Positions 45,009 through 56,175 of a DNA stretch of 64,000 bases are shown here, one piece after another. The position numbers were made by a program, and so were the translations under genes. The DNA is from Cryptomeria japonica. Lineage: Eukaryota; Streptophyta; Pinopsida; Cupressales; Cupressaceae. Below the pieces are notes generated by a model that ran no database searches, was not told the DNA's origin, and saw nothing but the letters and a program-made list of their open reading frames with translations. The stretch lies in NCBI RefSeq assembly GCF_030272615.1, contig NC_081411.1:42335140-42399139 (forward strand), written 5' to 3'. Each line of letters opens with the position of its first letter. Position 1 is the first letter of the stretch.

Positions 45009-45500
45009 AACAATTTGTGGGCCTCCACTGAGGCATGTAAATTATATCTAACCATTATTGCACGACATGTGTGCCAACATTATGGTATTAGCTATTGAAG
45101 TGTGTCAATTGGATATGTTGATTATGGCTCCACATGCCATATTCTAGTATTAGATATGTTCAAAATTATGGATAAGGTCACAGTTTTGTAGGTCTCTAAT
45201 CATGGTGTGTAAATTATGTATGATTAAATTATGGTACTAGATGTGTGCCACATTATGATATTAGCTATTGAAGTGTGAAATTGGATATGATGATTATGGC
45301 TCTATATGTCATATTGTTATATTAGATATGTTAAAATTTATGAATATAGTTACTATTTTGTAGGTCTGCAATCATGGTGTGTAAATTATGTATGATCATT
45401 ATCGCACTACATGTGTGTCACATTACGCTATTAACTATTCAAGTGTATCAATCAGATATGATGATTATGGCTCTGCATGCCAAATTCTAATATTTTCTAT
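45009..45500. repeat. three tandem copies, period 172 bp
   Basis: GTAAATTAT marks the copies at 45037, 45209 and 45381, exactly 172 bases apart. Shared words include GTGTGCCA/GTGTGTCA, TTAGCTATTGAAGTGTG, GATTATGGCTC and TTTTGTAGGTCT. The period has been kept although the copies differ at many positions. Confidence 0.85.
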
Positions 45501-45785
45501 TGAATTAGTTATTAGTAAGAGGATTATTTTGGAGGAAAGAAACACATTCTAAAAAATTTCAGCCATTTGAATCATTATATATAAAATTTGAAAACTATTT
45601 GTAATGGTAGTGACTAGTACAAAAGGTTCAAGGTAGATTTAATAGAGAAAATTGAGAAGAATATTGTATGAAACATTGTAATGTCCCCTTCTCATTGACG
45701 ACCTTCCAGTGGTCCATTAGCCTATTCCTGAGACCTGTAGGCTAGGTGGAATGAAGAATGAGGGTCCAACATTGATGAAACGAGG

Positions 45786-45919
45786 ACTTACTATTTTTAG
45801 TAAGTTAGGGAATGGCTATTTTGGTGATACTGTCCTACTAAGCTCTCCATGCTCTATCTCTGGACGTGAAGATCATGCTTTTCGGAGCATTAGTTCTTGA
45901 CTTACTATTTTTAGTAAGT
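45786..45919. repeat. paired foldbacks in LTR U3
   Basis: ACTTACTA-TTTT-TAGTAAGT, a perfect 8 bp stem, occurs at 45786-45805 and 45900-45919. The 3' LTR keeps both at 56285-56304 and 56399-56418. Confidence 0.9.
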
Positions 45920-46375
45920 GGCAGTGTGGCATAATTCTATTTTTGGCAGTGGACAAGGTCCTAATTCTGTAGCAGTTCGGTGGTCTTCCTGGCTCATTTT
46001 CATCCTAGTTTTGACAATAATCAGTACGGGAGTCATATGTGACACAATTAAATATTATTTCCTTATCCTAAGGTTTAATATTTAATTAATCTAATTAATT
46101 GCTACTAATTATTGAATTTGGGATTGATGTCTATATTCTCCTAAGTATTTGGCAAATTTCATGTTTAATAAAGAGATGTCAAAATTATTGAGAGAGATAT
46201 TATTTTATGACTTATCTCTAATGTTGCTAAGTGAATTTTGTGGGCCCATGCCTTTTGGCATGAGAGTTGAATTGAGAGTATGGCGCCACTTTGGGGTTCA
46301 CGTGGGGTGGAATGAAATGCAAATGAGAGAAGTTGAGTTTGAGGGAATTTGCATTTGGTTTTGATGGTGTGAAGT

Positions 46376-46383
46376 TATAAATA
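46376..46383 (+). promoter_or_regulatory. 5' LTR TATA box
   Basis: TATAAATA in GAAGTTATAAATAAGAGAC. The 3' LTR copy at 56876-56883 reads TAAAAATA, so its TATA box is mutated. Confidence 0.6.
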
Positions 46384-48753
46384 AGAGACTTGGGCTCCCA
46401 TTTGCATCATCTTGAAAAATTGTAATGTTATGCTGTCGGTTTGGCGACAGAACTTGAGGCTTCGAAGTGCTTCTCAGTTTTGTACTTGAAACATAGTACC
46501 TAGATGCGTGCTATATTCTACTACAATCTCAGAGGTACCTTAGACATTTTTTGGTGTTGAAGTGATTCTGGAGACTTGCTGGTTTGCCTGTGGTTGAAGT
46601 ACCTTTTCGATCATACCTCTCTGCTGAAGTGACTGATGGTTATGGGTATCATCTCTCCCTTCCTTCCCAACACTGGCGATATACTTTGTGAGTTTATAGC
46701 TTGTTTGTTTGAGTTTTGAATTTTCTATGTTAAACCGAAATTCTTAGGCATAGCGTGGGTTTTTATTTTGCATTGGGATGCATGCAAAAATTAATATGGG
46801 GTTGTTTGGATTGTGGTTTTAGTCGGTTGTTGTTGCACGGGATATATTGTGGGTTTGGGACTAGTTTGAAGTGATTTGGATGTATTTTGAGGGAGTTATG
46901 AGTATTTTAGCATTTCCATAGGCTGTTGATTTGTAATTTCAGCTTGTAGATTGGTTGTAGCAAAAATTCATGTTCTTATTGATAATAATCTACATTACTC
47001 TCCTTCTCTTATCTCTATTTTTGTAAGGTTAAGTAGTAGTACTACTAACCAGTTCTGCTTTGTAACTCTCATCCCACTGAAAAAGTGGAAGAGGTTGGCT
47101 TGTCGCCTACTATCAAGCAACTTTGTAATTTCAGTCCTCCCACTGCATAAGTGGTCGAGTGATAGTTATGTGTAATGGTTCTGTTGGGAGTATTTAAAAA
47201 TGAGTCAAGTTTATAGGCCCATTTCAAAATTTTGCCCTGCATTTCCAAAATGATTAAAATAAGTCAGTTTGAATGGCCTAGTTAGCAAGGGGGTAAAATG
47301 GAGCCGGTTGATTTTTAGAGGGTAAGGCTCAAGATTCATGTCCCACACCTTTCATTTGGCGTATTTAGTGCGTTGCAACTTTCAGAATTCAATTTGGAGA
47401 AGTTTATCAAGTACCCGTTTTGAGGGGTGAGCTGAAAGTGCATTCTAGGCACAAGTGCAAATTTTATTAAGTAGCCTACTTTGGGTGTTTATATCTTTTG
47501 CCATGTTTATTATCATGAAGAATTTCAAAATGGATTGAATTTTATGCATAAATGTGAGTCAACATGCAAAATTTCAAGTCCTTATGAATCCGTTTGCTCA
47601 ATTTTCAAAGCTCAATCCATTTGTAGTTTGTGATGTTTGCACGAGTGTAAAAATGTCCTGGTGAGCGTCATGTCAGAATGTTTGTTCCGGGCTAATGTTG
47701 GTATAAATGGTGAGCTACATTTCAAATTTCAAGGCTCTATCAATCTGTTTGATCGGTTTTCAAAAGGACTCATTTTGCCATCAAATTCAGTTATCCGCAC
47801 TTCCAGTGTTAGATCAGTTAATGTAGCCATTTTGGTGAGCGCGCCATTTGCATCCTGTCAGTCGGGTGATCAAACTGAGAATTCAAAGATTTAATATGTA
47901 CTTAAAGGTACCTATGTTCCGAATTTGAGAGCCTACGGAGGTCGTTTGATATTTTTGAGAAAGGCATCATGTGTTGCCAGAGCATTGACTTCATCAGGTC
48001 CGCAGTGCCGACAAAGCCAGTTGGCCGTTTTCGGAAATTAATATCTCTTCACTCGGGACTCGTCGTGAGAAACCGTTTGGTAGAAGTCATCCTTGTATAT
48101 CAGAGTATACGCCTGTCAGATGGCGAGCTCCAGAAAGGTGTTTTGACAGGTTTGAAAATTACGTCTTCGCGATTAAATGCGAAAATTGTGGCGTAATTGC
48201 CTGAAGGTTGTAAAATGCGGATTAATGATCCGAAAACGATGCCGATCGTTTCCAGAGGTGTGTTTGAGGTTCGTGAGGTGTTTTAGAGGTCAGTTGTCTG
48301 AAAATTAAAAAAAATTAGCCAGACCCACTTTGGGGCCTGACCTGGCTGGCCATTTCACGCATCTTTTCAGGCAAGGTTTTTTTTTTAAAAAAAAATCATA
48401 TGTTATATGATTTATGTTTTATAGGAGTTCATGAGGAATGCAGTCTGAGAGGTGTTATACCAATAATCTTCTCTTAGCAATGTGTTTGGCTGGAAGCAAT
48501 TAAACTTCTAGTAATTGCCAGCACAACTCCTCCATGCATGGAATTAGAAGTGGTGTTTGAAAAGGGCTTTGTAAACTTTCAAACATATTAAAATGGCAAC
48601 AAATTGCTAAGTGCCAAAACAAAAATCCATGCAAATGTAAATGGCTGGTTCAAAGCAAAATCCAAGGTGTATGGGCCTGTGGAGTTGTGAAGGTTTTGTT
48701 AATTCCAGTAAATGCAAGCTACAGGTGTAGTTCCAGCCAAAATCTCCTCCCCT

Positions 48754-49976
48754 ACGTGGCTTTGGAAAAGTTTTCAACAAATGCAAATCAATAAGCCCAT
48801 TAAAACTTTAAATTAATGTAGATTTGCAATGTGACAGGTAAAAGTGCAGTTTTAACTTCTCAACAAATGGCAAATGCAACTCAGAATTAATCTCTCACGT
48901 GGATGGCCAAAGAGCAGCATTTAGAAACTTTTTGGCAAATGAATGCCAGTGACAGATTATATTGCCAAAACTAATCCTCATCCCTGCGTGGATCTGAGGT
49001 AAAAGACAATGAAACTCCCAAACAAATGCAATTGGCTGGTATAAAATCATAAACCCCTCTTTCACGTGGAGCATGGCTTTGGCATAAATTTATTGATTTT
49101 CAGATTTATGCAAAACTCCAAATTGCAAAGACCACGTGGTGGGTGAGTTGCATAGGTAGAAGGAATTAAAACTCCAAGGAGATTGCAGCAAACGAAATTG
49201 GCAGCCATGAAAAATTCTTAGAAATTGCTTCAAAAAATGCATTCTCAGGCAAAATGCAAACAGCAAAAACTTGAAGCAAATACACTTGGCTGTTGTAAAG
49301 CCCACTCCCCATCGTTCTTTGCTGGCATCCTCTATGTGGCAGTGAAAAGAGGCATTGAAGGTTTCAAGCAAATCCATGAGGCGCCATTAAAAATCTCAAG
49401 AAAAGAGCTCCAAAAGTGCAGCTACAGGCAAATCACTTTATCCCACATTGGCTGGGAAAAGGTTTTTTTTAATATTTATATGCAATGCTCCAAAATACTA
49501 ATATGTCTAAGCCATAAAAGCTTTTGACACAAGGTGCTTATGGACGCCCAAGGCGGGCCCATGCGCGAGCACGCTTCCCGGGGTGACAAAGGTGACTGGG
49601 CGACGACTAGGTGGACCCCACGCAGGCACGCTTCCCGAGGCAGACAGGCAAAATTTTGCAGACAAAGGCCAGGTTAACGAGCGAGCAAGTTCGAGAGAGA
49701 TCAACGGCTCGTGCTATTTCGCGAAGGGAGATGCACGTAGTTTAAACCCCACGAAATAGCGAAAGTGAACGAGAGCCGTCCACGTGGCACACAGGTGGCG
49801 GGTACAGTCAGCGGTCCAGCAGGAGGGTCCCGATGAGGTGGCACCCAGTGGCGATGACGTGGTATACAAGCAAGCAGCCCAGTGGCGTTGACATGGCCAA
49901 CAAGTGGCAAAAGATGAGGTGTCATCCCAGGTGGCGTCCGGTCAACCCCATCGACCAATCAGAAGCCACCACGTGG
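48754..49976 (+). promoter_or_regulatory. cluster of G-box-like ACGTGG motifs
   Basis: CACGTGG occurs at 48896, 49063, 49133, 49781 and 49970, ACGTGG also at 48754 and 49857, and GCGTGG at 48986. CACGTG cores are binding sites for plant bZIP and bHLH factors. Around several boxes the words AAATGCAA and GGCTGG recur, suggesting diverged tandem units. All lie upstream of the TATA box at 50121. Confidence 0.6.
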
Positions 49977-50120
49977 CCAGGCGTTAGAGCACAAATGGAG
50001 GCAAAAATCAAAATTAAAATGAATAAATGATATAGTTTTGACTATATTAAAATTCGAAATATTTAAATGACTGAGCACAAATGGGAATTAATTCGCCCAG
50101 GGTCTAAATTTTGGCCAAAA

Positions 50121-50127
50121 TATAAAG
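50121..50127 (+). promoter_or_regulatory. TATA box of the solo LTR
   Basis: TATAAAG, in CCAAAATATAAAGTATT, with CCAAT about 165 bp upstream. Confidence 0.5.
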
Positions 50128-51575
50128 TATTATATATCGTCGGAAAGCTCTCGGAGTGAGGAATCTGATTATGAGGTTAATTTTGACAAATGTGGGATAT
50201 TTTGGAGGCAATTTCCATGAGAACAAAATTCAGTTAGAGGGGAGACACTTGGCAATTTTCAGTTGTAGATTTGATTCTCTTCCCTCTCCTTCTTATTCCA
50301 AATTCTTCTCAGTTGTAAGGGTTCCAGAATTCTGTGAGGAAGTGCTCCAGTTTTCATGGCTTCCATTTTCTGAAATTCTTGACCCAAACTTGTAAAGTTC
50401 TATGGATCTATTTAGGGTATAGAGGCTACATTGCAGGATGACAGATTATTTTCTAGTTGCAGGTCTTACTTGTGTCAGGCATGAGTAAATTTCCCATGAT
50501 ATTGTCTCTATGTATGCATTTAATTGTTATGAATTGAATCCTCAAGGAGGCTTATAATTTGTCATCTCAAGGAGATTGTATGACTGTTTGTAGGCATTCT
50601 TTAATGAAGAGTTTAAATTCCATAATCAGTCATAAACAATGGAATGTGTCCCAGATCTGATAATTTTATGAATGGATTGAGTAATGCATTAGTACAAGGT
50701 ATTAATGCAGGGATATGTTGTAAGGAAAACCAATTTGCAACTGTGATTAACATTTTGTAGTTCTGTGTGTGTGACTTTGTTGCCCAATGAACAAGGCACT
50801 GGTCTTGCAAGTTTGGGGATGGTTTCAGATCAACATTTTAAAAGACAAATCTATTTCCCTTTATGTGTAGGGGTGTGTTATTTTCATTCCAAGCTCTGTT
50901 TTCATTTATGATTTATACAGATCTAGCCAATCTGCAATGTGTTTCTAGATGTGGTGAGCTTGTGAAATGATCTATCTGCTTAGTGTTGATGCAGTTATGT
51001 GTCTTTAATTGTTGTATTTAGTGCATCAAAAGGGTGTCCCCCCCTAGGTCTAGCAGAACCTAAAGTGCAGGAGGATCAATTAGGGTCCTATGTTATGTTG
51101 TCCAAGCCCTGATGTGTTTTGTAGACTGAAATTGGCCATTTCATAGAAAGATTTGCAGGTGTTCTTGGGTTATCACTTTTGGTGAACAACAGGTTCTCCC
51201 GTTGCATAAGCGGTAGAGTTGAGGTTGTTATGTAATTGCAGTCCTCCCACTGAAATATTGCGGTTGAGTGATTCTTATTTTTGTGTATCTCACTTGGCTG
51301 GTTCATCGCCAAGTTTCCTTGCTTTTCTGCTAGATAAGCGGAAGGGGCTGGCTTGCCACCCAAGCATTGCATTGTATTTCAGTTTCTTAAGCTAATGATC
51401 CCCTCAACATCGTATGCTCTCACCTTCCCACATTAAGCACTTGGTGATCAGAAAGTGGAAGGGTTACTTTCCCAGCATGTTTCTATTTATGATTTCTAAC
51501 CTTAACGGGTTAATTTCTTGTTGATGTTTATTGTTGGCTTTAAAAATAAAATAAAAAATAACTGGGATATTACAG

Positions 51576-51587
51576 TGGTATCAGAGT
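51576..51587 (+). other. primer binding site (initiator tRNA-Met type)
   Basis: TGGTATCAGAGT lies one base after the 5' LTR end, matching the usual plant TGGTATCAGAGC except for the last base. Confidence 0.85.
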
Positions 51588-51633
51588 TGGTTTTCCTGTC
51601 AGCCTGTGAGAGTCAGTGGGTTCAGAAGTCTCC

Positions 51634-52890
51634 ATGAGTGACAAAGACGTCAGGTACTATAACAGAGAGCAAAAAAGACAACAGTTTCAGATTTTGATAG
51701 TGCCGAAAGAGGACACTTTCTCAGAAGTATTGAGAAATAGAGGGAAGGATCTAGATACTTCAGATTTCATGGATTCAATGGCAGATAAGACTACAAAACC
51801 AAATGAGGCACCTGATAAGAAGGCAGAGAGACAATTCAATGCCATGATGGACATGATGTCTCTACTACTGGCCAAGCTCAACCAGAACGTTGTTGGGGTC
51901 CCTAATCAGCCCAACAATGGACCGAAAGCCAACACCTCTAACAGTCCTATAGGCAATGGAAACGGGAGTAACAATGGGAGTAACAATGGAGGTTCAGCCC
52001 CAAGGCCTTTACAACCTATATTTCTACCAAGAGAAGTACAACAAGCTGAAACAGAGATACCCATAGCTAATGAAATAAGAAACAGCTACATGGAGTATGC
52101 TTCTCTTCCTAGTGAGATCCGAGATATCCTAACTTTGGATCAATTTATGAATCAGAAAATGAAGAGAGGAAGGAGGAATGACTATAAGTCTGCTGCCCCA
52201 AGAGATTATCAGCAAGATCTTGGAAGAGTGACCTTAGCACACTTTGATGGAAGTGCTAAGAGTACAGCTAGAGCATGGGTACAGAAGTTGGACAATTACT
52301 TGTCCTTGAGGCCTATGTCGGAGGACGATGCCATCAAGTTTGCTACCTTGCACTTGGATGGAGTGGCCCACGAATGGTGGTACCATGGGTTTCTCACCCT
52401 TGGTCATAACTTAATCACCACCTATGCTGATTTCACTAATAAGATGATTGAGAGATTCAACACCAGGGATCCAGAGGTGAAGTTTAGAGAACTTGCACAA
52501 CTCAGGCAGCAAGGTTCATTAGACACTTACGTGACTAAATTCCAAAACTTGTCAGTCATGGTGAGTAGCATCTCAGAGAAGTGATTGGTTGTCCTTTTCA
52601 CTAAAGGACTTGAGGAACCTTTGAGAGGATGGGTCAAAGCTTTTGATCCGCCCACCCTGACAGAAGCTATTTAAAAATCTAGAAGTATGGAGTTGGCTGC
52701 CCCAAAGAGTAAAATTTAGTCCAAGCCTTTTCCTTTTAGAAAGGATAAGAAGAAGTTCACGAATCAGACCAAGAGGTTCCCTCCTCATATGGATGATGAG
52801 CTCCATCAAGAGCTCTAGAGGAAGAATCTTTGTTACTCTTGCAGAGAACCTTGGGCCCCTGGACATAAGTGTCATGGAAAGGGGAATTTG
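51634..52890 (+). pseudogene. gypsy gag, four premature stops
   Basis: Read from the ATG at 51634 ('MSDKDVRYYN'); the frame opens upstream but without an ATG. An Asn/Gly-rich linker ('NGNGSNNGSNNGGSAPRP') precedes the capsid domain, which has 'HFDGSAKSTARAWVQKLDNY', 'HLDGVAHEWWYHGFL' and 'FRELAQLRQQGSLDTYVTKF'. A zinc knuckle closes it ('CYSCREPWAPGHKCHGK'). The single frame is kept, but stops occur at 52582 (TGA), 52672 (TAA), 52717 (TAG) and 52816 (TAG). It would have formed the virus-like particle that packages element RNA. Confidence 0.88.
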
Positions 52891-53652
52891 CATCAGATGG
52901 AGTGCTATTCTGCAGATGGATCAGATTCTAAAATTTTAGAACAGCAAACTAAAGTTGAGGACAACGAGTATGAAGAGGCTTCTAAAGGGCCTGAATTTGG
53001 GTTAGAAGATAGAGGAGTGGTTGCTCAACTCTTGAGCATTCACAAAAATGAATCCTTCAGAGTTCGGGGTGTGATTGGAGAGCATCATGTCATTTCTCTT
53101 ATTGACACAGGTGCAACACACAATTTCATTGATGAAAGGATTGTTGCAAAAAGGGGACTAGTGGCAGAGGAAGTTGAGGGCTTCAAAGTCATGGTAGCAT
53201 ATGGCTCTACTATATCCTGTAACCGAATGATTTCCAACATGTCTCTAAAGTTGGGAAATCATGAAATCAGAGATGATTTCTTTGTAGTGAGCATTGGTGG
53301 GACTGATGATGCAGTCCTCGGTATTCAATGGTTGAGATCTCTTGGTGAGATCACACTAAACCTACAAACCATGGAGCTGAAATTCATATCTGAAGGGAAG
53401 AAGGTAGTATTGAGAGGAATGTCGCATGGTGGACTCAAAGTGGTATCCTTGAAGAGAATGGAAAGTTTGATCCGCCATAATCAGGTGGAGTGGGTAGTAG
53501 AGTGTTTGATAATACCTTCAAATCCATTGGTAGACAAGGGCAACTATTCCTCAGATATTCAGGCAATGATCACAAATAGAAGTAAGATCATGGTCATGCC
53601 CTCAGAACCACAAAAACAGAATGGAACTATCTTGAAGACATTCAAGCTTTGA
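52891..53652 (+). pseudogene. gypsy aspartic protease, in frame with gag
   Basis: Open in the same frame as gag. 'VISLIDTGATHNFIDERIV' is the active site with D-T-G intact, followed by 'RDDFFVVSIGGTDDAVLGIQ' and 'WLRSLGEITLNLQTMELKF', the flap and C-terminal part of a retropepsin that processes the polyprotein. After about residue 240 the frame shifts near 53630. The reading continues one frame over ('DIQALITKRSKVFENPP') into the RT N-terminus. Confidence 0.85.
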
Positions 53653-54260
53653 TAACCAAGAGAAGCAAGGTGTTTGAAAACCCACCTCCTAGCAGACCCC
53701 CTGAGAGAGGTGTCGAACACATTATTGAGCTTGAAGATGGAGCTAAGCCAGTCATGACTACTCCTTACCAATATCCTAAGAAGTAGAAAGATGAGATTGA
53801 GAAAGCAATTCAGGAATTTCTTGACATGGGTTACATATGGCCTAGCAAAATCCCCTTTGCTTCGGCCCACTACATTTCAATCCTGCATGAATAGAATCTT
53901 CCAAGAACGGCTAAGGAAGTTTGTTTTGATATTCTTTGATGACATACTCATACTCAACAAATCTTGGAAAGAACATTTGCAGCGGTTGGATGAAGTGTTA
54001 AGCATATTGGAGTCTGAATCTCTATTTGCCAAGGAGTCCAAATGTGAGTTTGGGATGGAAGTGTTGCTCTACCTTGGTCACATCATCAGTTCAGGAGGTA
54101 TGAAGGTGGATCCTGAAAAGATTAGAGCCATCATTGATTGGCCTACTCCCAAGAACATAACACATTAGAGGGGATTTTTGGGATTGTGTGGATTTTATCA
54201 GAGGTTTGTGAAGGGATATTCTTAGTTGGCTGCCCACCTCAGATCTTACAAAGAAATGAG
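53653..54260 (+). pseudogene. gypsy reverse transcriptase with core deletion
   Basis: The RT N-terminus ('AIQEFLDMGYIWPSKIPFAS', with one stop before it) joins directly, with a frame change near 53860, to 'RPTTFQSCMNRIFQERLRKF'. The intervening block of about 110 codons in related elements, which holds the fingers and first catalytic Asp, is missing. The second catalytic motif survives as 'FFDDILILNKSWKEHLQRL', followed by 'FAKESKCEFGMEVLLYLGHI' and a broken connection ('GFLGLCGFYQRFVKGYS'). No active enzyme is possible. Confidence 0.88.
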
Positions 54261-54313
54261 CTTTCGAATGGTCCGAAAAGGCACAGACATTATTTGAGCA
54301 GTTTAAGAGGATC

Positions 54314-54730
54314 ATGAGTTCCTGCCCTATTTTAACATTGCCTAATTTCACCAAGCCATTTGAGCTACAATGTGATGCATCTGGAGAAGGTTTTGGTGCA
54401 GTCCTCATGCAGGATAAGCATCCTATAGTCTTTGAGAGCCGGAAATTGAGAGGTCCTGAGAGACTGTATTCAATTTATGATAAGGAAATGCTTGCCATAA
54501 TGCATTCCCTTGTGAACTTCACACAATATCTGGTGGGGAGTAAATTCATTGTTAAGACTGATCACAACAGTCTCAAGCACTTCATGCATCAGAAAGATTT
54601 GAATGAGAGACATCAGAAATGGGTGAGTAAGTTGCAGGCTTACGATTTCAATATTGAGTATGTTAAGGGTAAAAACAATGTTGTGGCAAATGCCTTATCC
54701 AGAAGACCCCATTTAAGCTCACTTTGTGAG
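54314..54730 (+). pseudogene. gypsy RNase H
   Basis: 'FTKPFELQCDASGEGFGAVL', 'LYSIYDKEMLAIMHSLVNF', 'FIVKTDHNSLKHFMHQKDL' and 'GKNNVVANALSRRP'. The first three acidic residues (D, E, D) are in place. The last, normally Asp in the VADALSRR block, is Asn here. It continues in frame into the integrase. The DHNSLK and ALSRR blocks are diagnostic of Ty3-gypsy elements. Confidence 0.88.
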
Positions 54731-55717
54731 CTTACTGTTGATTGGAGAGAGTTGTTGCTTGCTGATTGTGCCAAAAATCAGTTTGCAACCAACCTTATAG
54801 AAGGTAATTTTCATGATGAAAAGTACGAACTGGTTGAGGGGTTGATATTGTACAAGGGAAGAATCTTCATAGTGGTTGAATCTAAGTTAAAAGAGAAGAT
54901 CTTGAAGACTTTCCATGACATCCCCCTTGCTAGTCACCAAGGTTATTTCAAAACATACAGGCAAATCCAGGAGAGATTCTCTTGGAAGGGACTTAAAAGT
55001 GATGTCTTGAAGTATATTAAGAAGTGTCATACATGTCAGAGGAAAAAAGATGAGCACACTCTACCAGCTGGTTTATTACAACCCTTGCCTATTCCTGGTC
55101 AAAAATGGGAAAGTATTTCCATGGATTTCATCGCGGGGTTGCCTCGGGCTTAAGGGAAGGATAGTATCTATGTGGTGGTGGACAGACTTACAAAGTTTTC
55201 TCATTTCGCCATCACCGGCCCTTTTACAACAGCACAAGTTGTTGAAGTGTTCTTCTGGGAGGTGTTCAGATTACATGGGGTACCGAAGAACATTGTGAGT
55301 GATATGGACAACAAGTTCCTAAGTGCTTTTTGGCAGGAGATTTTTAGATTGTGTGGTACTATGCTCACTCCAAGCACCAGTTATCACCCTCAAACTGATG
55401 GGCAGACCGAGATAGTGAATAAGTGGTTGGAAGGTTATCTTAGAAACTATGTCTCAGAGCAGCAAAATACATGGGTAAGATGGCTTCACCTAGGGGAATA
55501 TTGTTACAATTCCTCCTATCACATGTCCATCCAAATGTCACCCTTTATGGCACTATATGGTTATAAAGCTCCTAGCTTCATGGACTTGGTATTTGGTGAT
55601 AGCATAACCCCTCAGGCAAAGGATATGATGCAACAACGTCAAGATATTTTGAGGATTCTGAGGGACAATCTCCAGCATGCACAAAATCAGCAGAAGTTGT
55701 ATGTTGATCAGCAATGA
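54731..55717 (+). pseudogene. gypsy integrase, zinc-binding and catalytic core
   Basis: The HHCC domain is complete ('FHDIPLASHQGYFKTY' and 'KKCHTCQRKK'). The core has its three acidic residues: Asp in 'SMDFIAGLP', Asp in 'IVSDMDNKFLSAFWQ' and Glu in 'PQTDGQTEIVNKWLEGYL'. One in-frame TAA (55150) splits the core after 'GLPRA'; the reading resumes at once ('GKDSIYVVVDRLTKFSHF'). A TGA ends the open part at 55715. It would have inserted the element DNA, making 5 bp target duplications like the AACAT seen here. Confidence 0.9.
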
Positions 55718-56160
55718 ATTGAACGCACCTTTGAGGTGGGCGACATGGTTTATTTGAGGCTCCAACCCTACAGACAGTCTACTCTCAAGAAGAGTGGGGT
55801 TGAGAAATTCAAGCCATGATTCTATGGGCCTTTTAGAGTCAATAGAAGGGTGGGAGAAGTGGTGTATGAGTTGGAATTTCTAGCAAGTAGCAGGATCCAT
55901 AATGTGTTTCATGTGTCTCGCCTTAAGAAGGCTCTGGGACATAATGTTGTTGCTTCAACTGAGTTACCTCTGCTTGATAAGGAGGGAGAGTTGGTTTTGA
56001 TTCCTGAAGCTATCTTAGAATTCAGGGAATGATCTTTGAGGAGAAGAGTGATTAGGGAATACTTGATCAAATGGAAGAATCTACCAGCAGAGGATGCTAC
56101 ACGGGAAAATGAGGAGATTTTACTTCATCCAACCTTACAGTTGCTTGAGGACAAGAAATT
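55718..56160 (+). pseudogene. integrase C-terminal domain and chromodomain-like tail
   Basis: Past the TGA at 55715 the same frame reads 'FEVGDMVYLRLQPYRQSTLK', a TGA after 'EKFKP', 'VYELEFLASSRIHNVFHVSR', a TGA after 'AILEFRE', and 'RRRVIREYLIKWKNLPAEDA'. The final block is the chromodomain motif that chromoviruses use to recognise chromatin marks, though its usual Trp (after EDA-T) reads Arg here ('DATREN'). All three stops stand where relatives commonly have a basic residue. Confidence 0.8.
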
Positions 56161-56175
56161 TTGGGGAGGGTGGAC
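56158..56175 (+). other. polypurine tract
   Basis: TTTTGGGGAGGGTGGAC directly precedes the 3' LTR start TGTAATG, as expected for the plus-strand primer. Confidence 0.8.

Larger units (their letters stand above)
44466..45676. other. AT-rich spacer with tandem repeats
   Basis: No gene. Includes the two tandem repeats listed separately. It forms the left flank of the large gypsy element and ends in AACAT, the target duplication. Confidence 0.6.
47182..51191 (+). mobile_element. 4.0 kb solo LTR nested in the 5' LTR
   Basis: Begins TGTTGGGAGTAT and ends GGTGAACAACA, with TGTTG/CAACA ends and a GGTTC target duplication on both sides. No coding sequence and no internal direct repeat of its ends were found, so it is a solo LTR or an LTR-less unit of another family. 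Features in order: a region of repeated ACGTGG boxes (48754-49976), a CCAAT (49955), a TATA box (50121), then about 1.05 kb to the CA end, consistent with U3, R and U5. Confidence 0.85.
45677..51574 (+). repeat. 5' LTR, split by a solo LTR
   Basis: The LTR segments 45677-47181 and 51192-51574 together make about 1.88 kb, comparable with the 1,905 bp 3' LTR. The break is exactly at GGTTC, duplicated at 47177 and 51192. TATA at 46376; the LTR ends GGGATATTACA. Confidence 0.92.

Noticed and set aside
54091-54408. Antisense ORFs across the gypsy pol region
   Set aside because: They overlap clear sense RT/RNase H motifs and carry no motif of their own.
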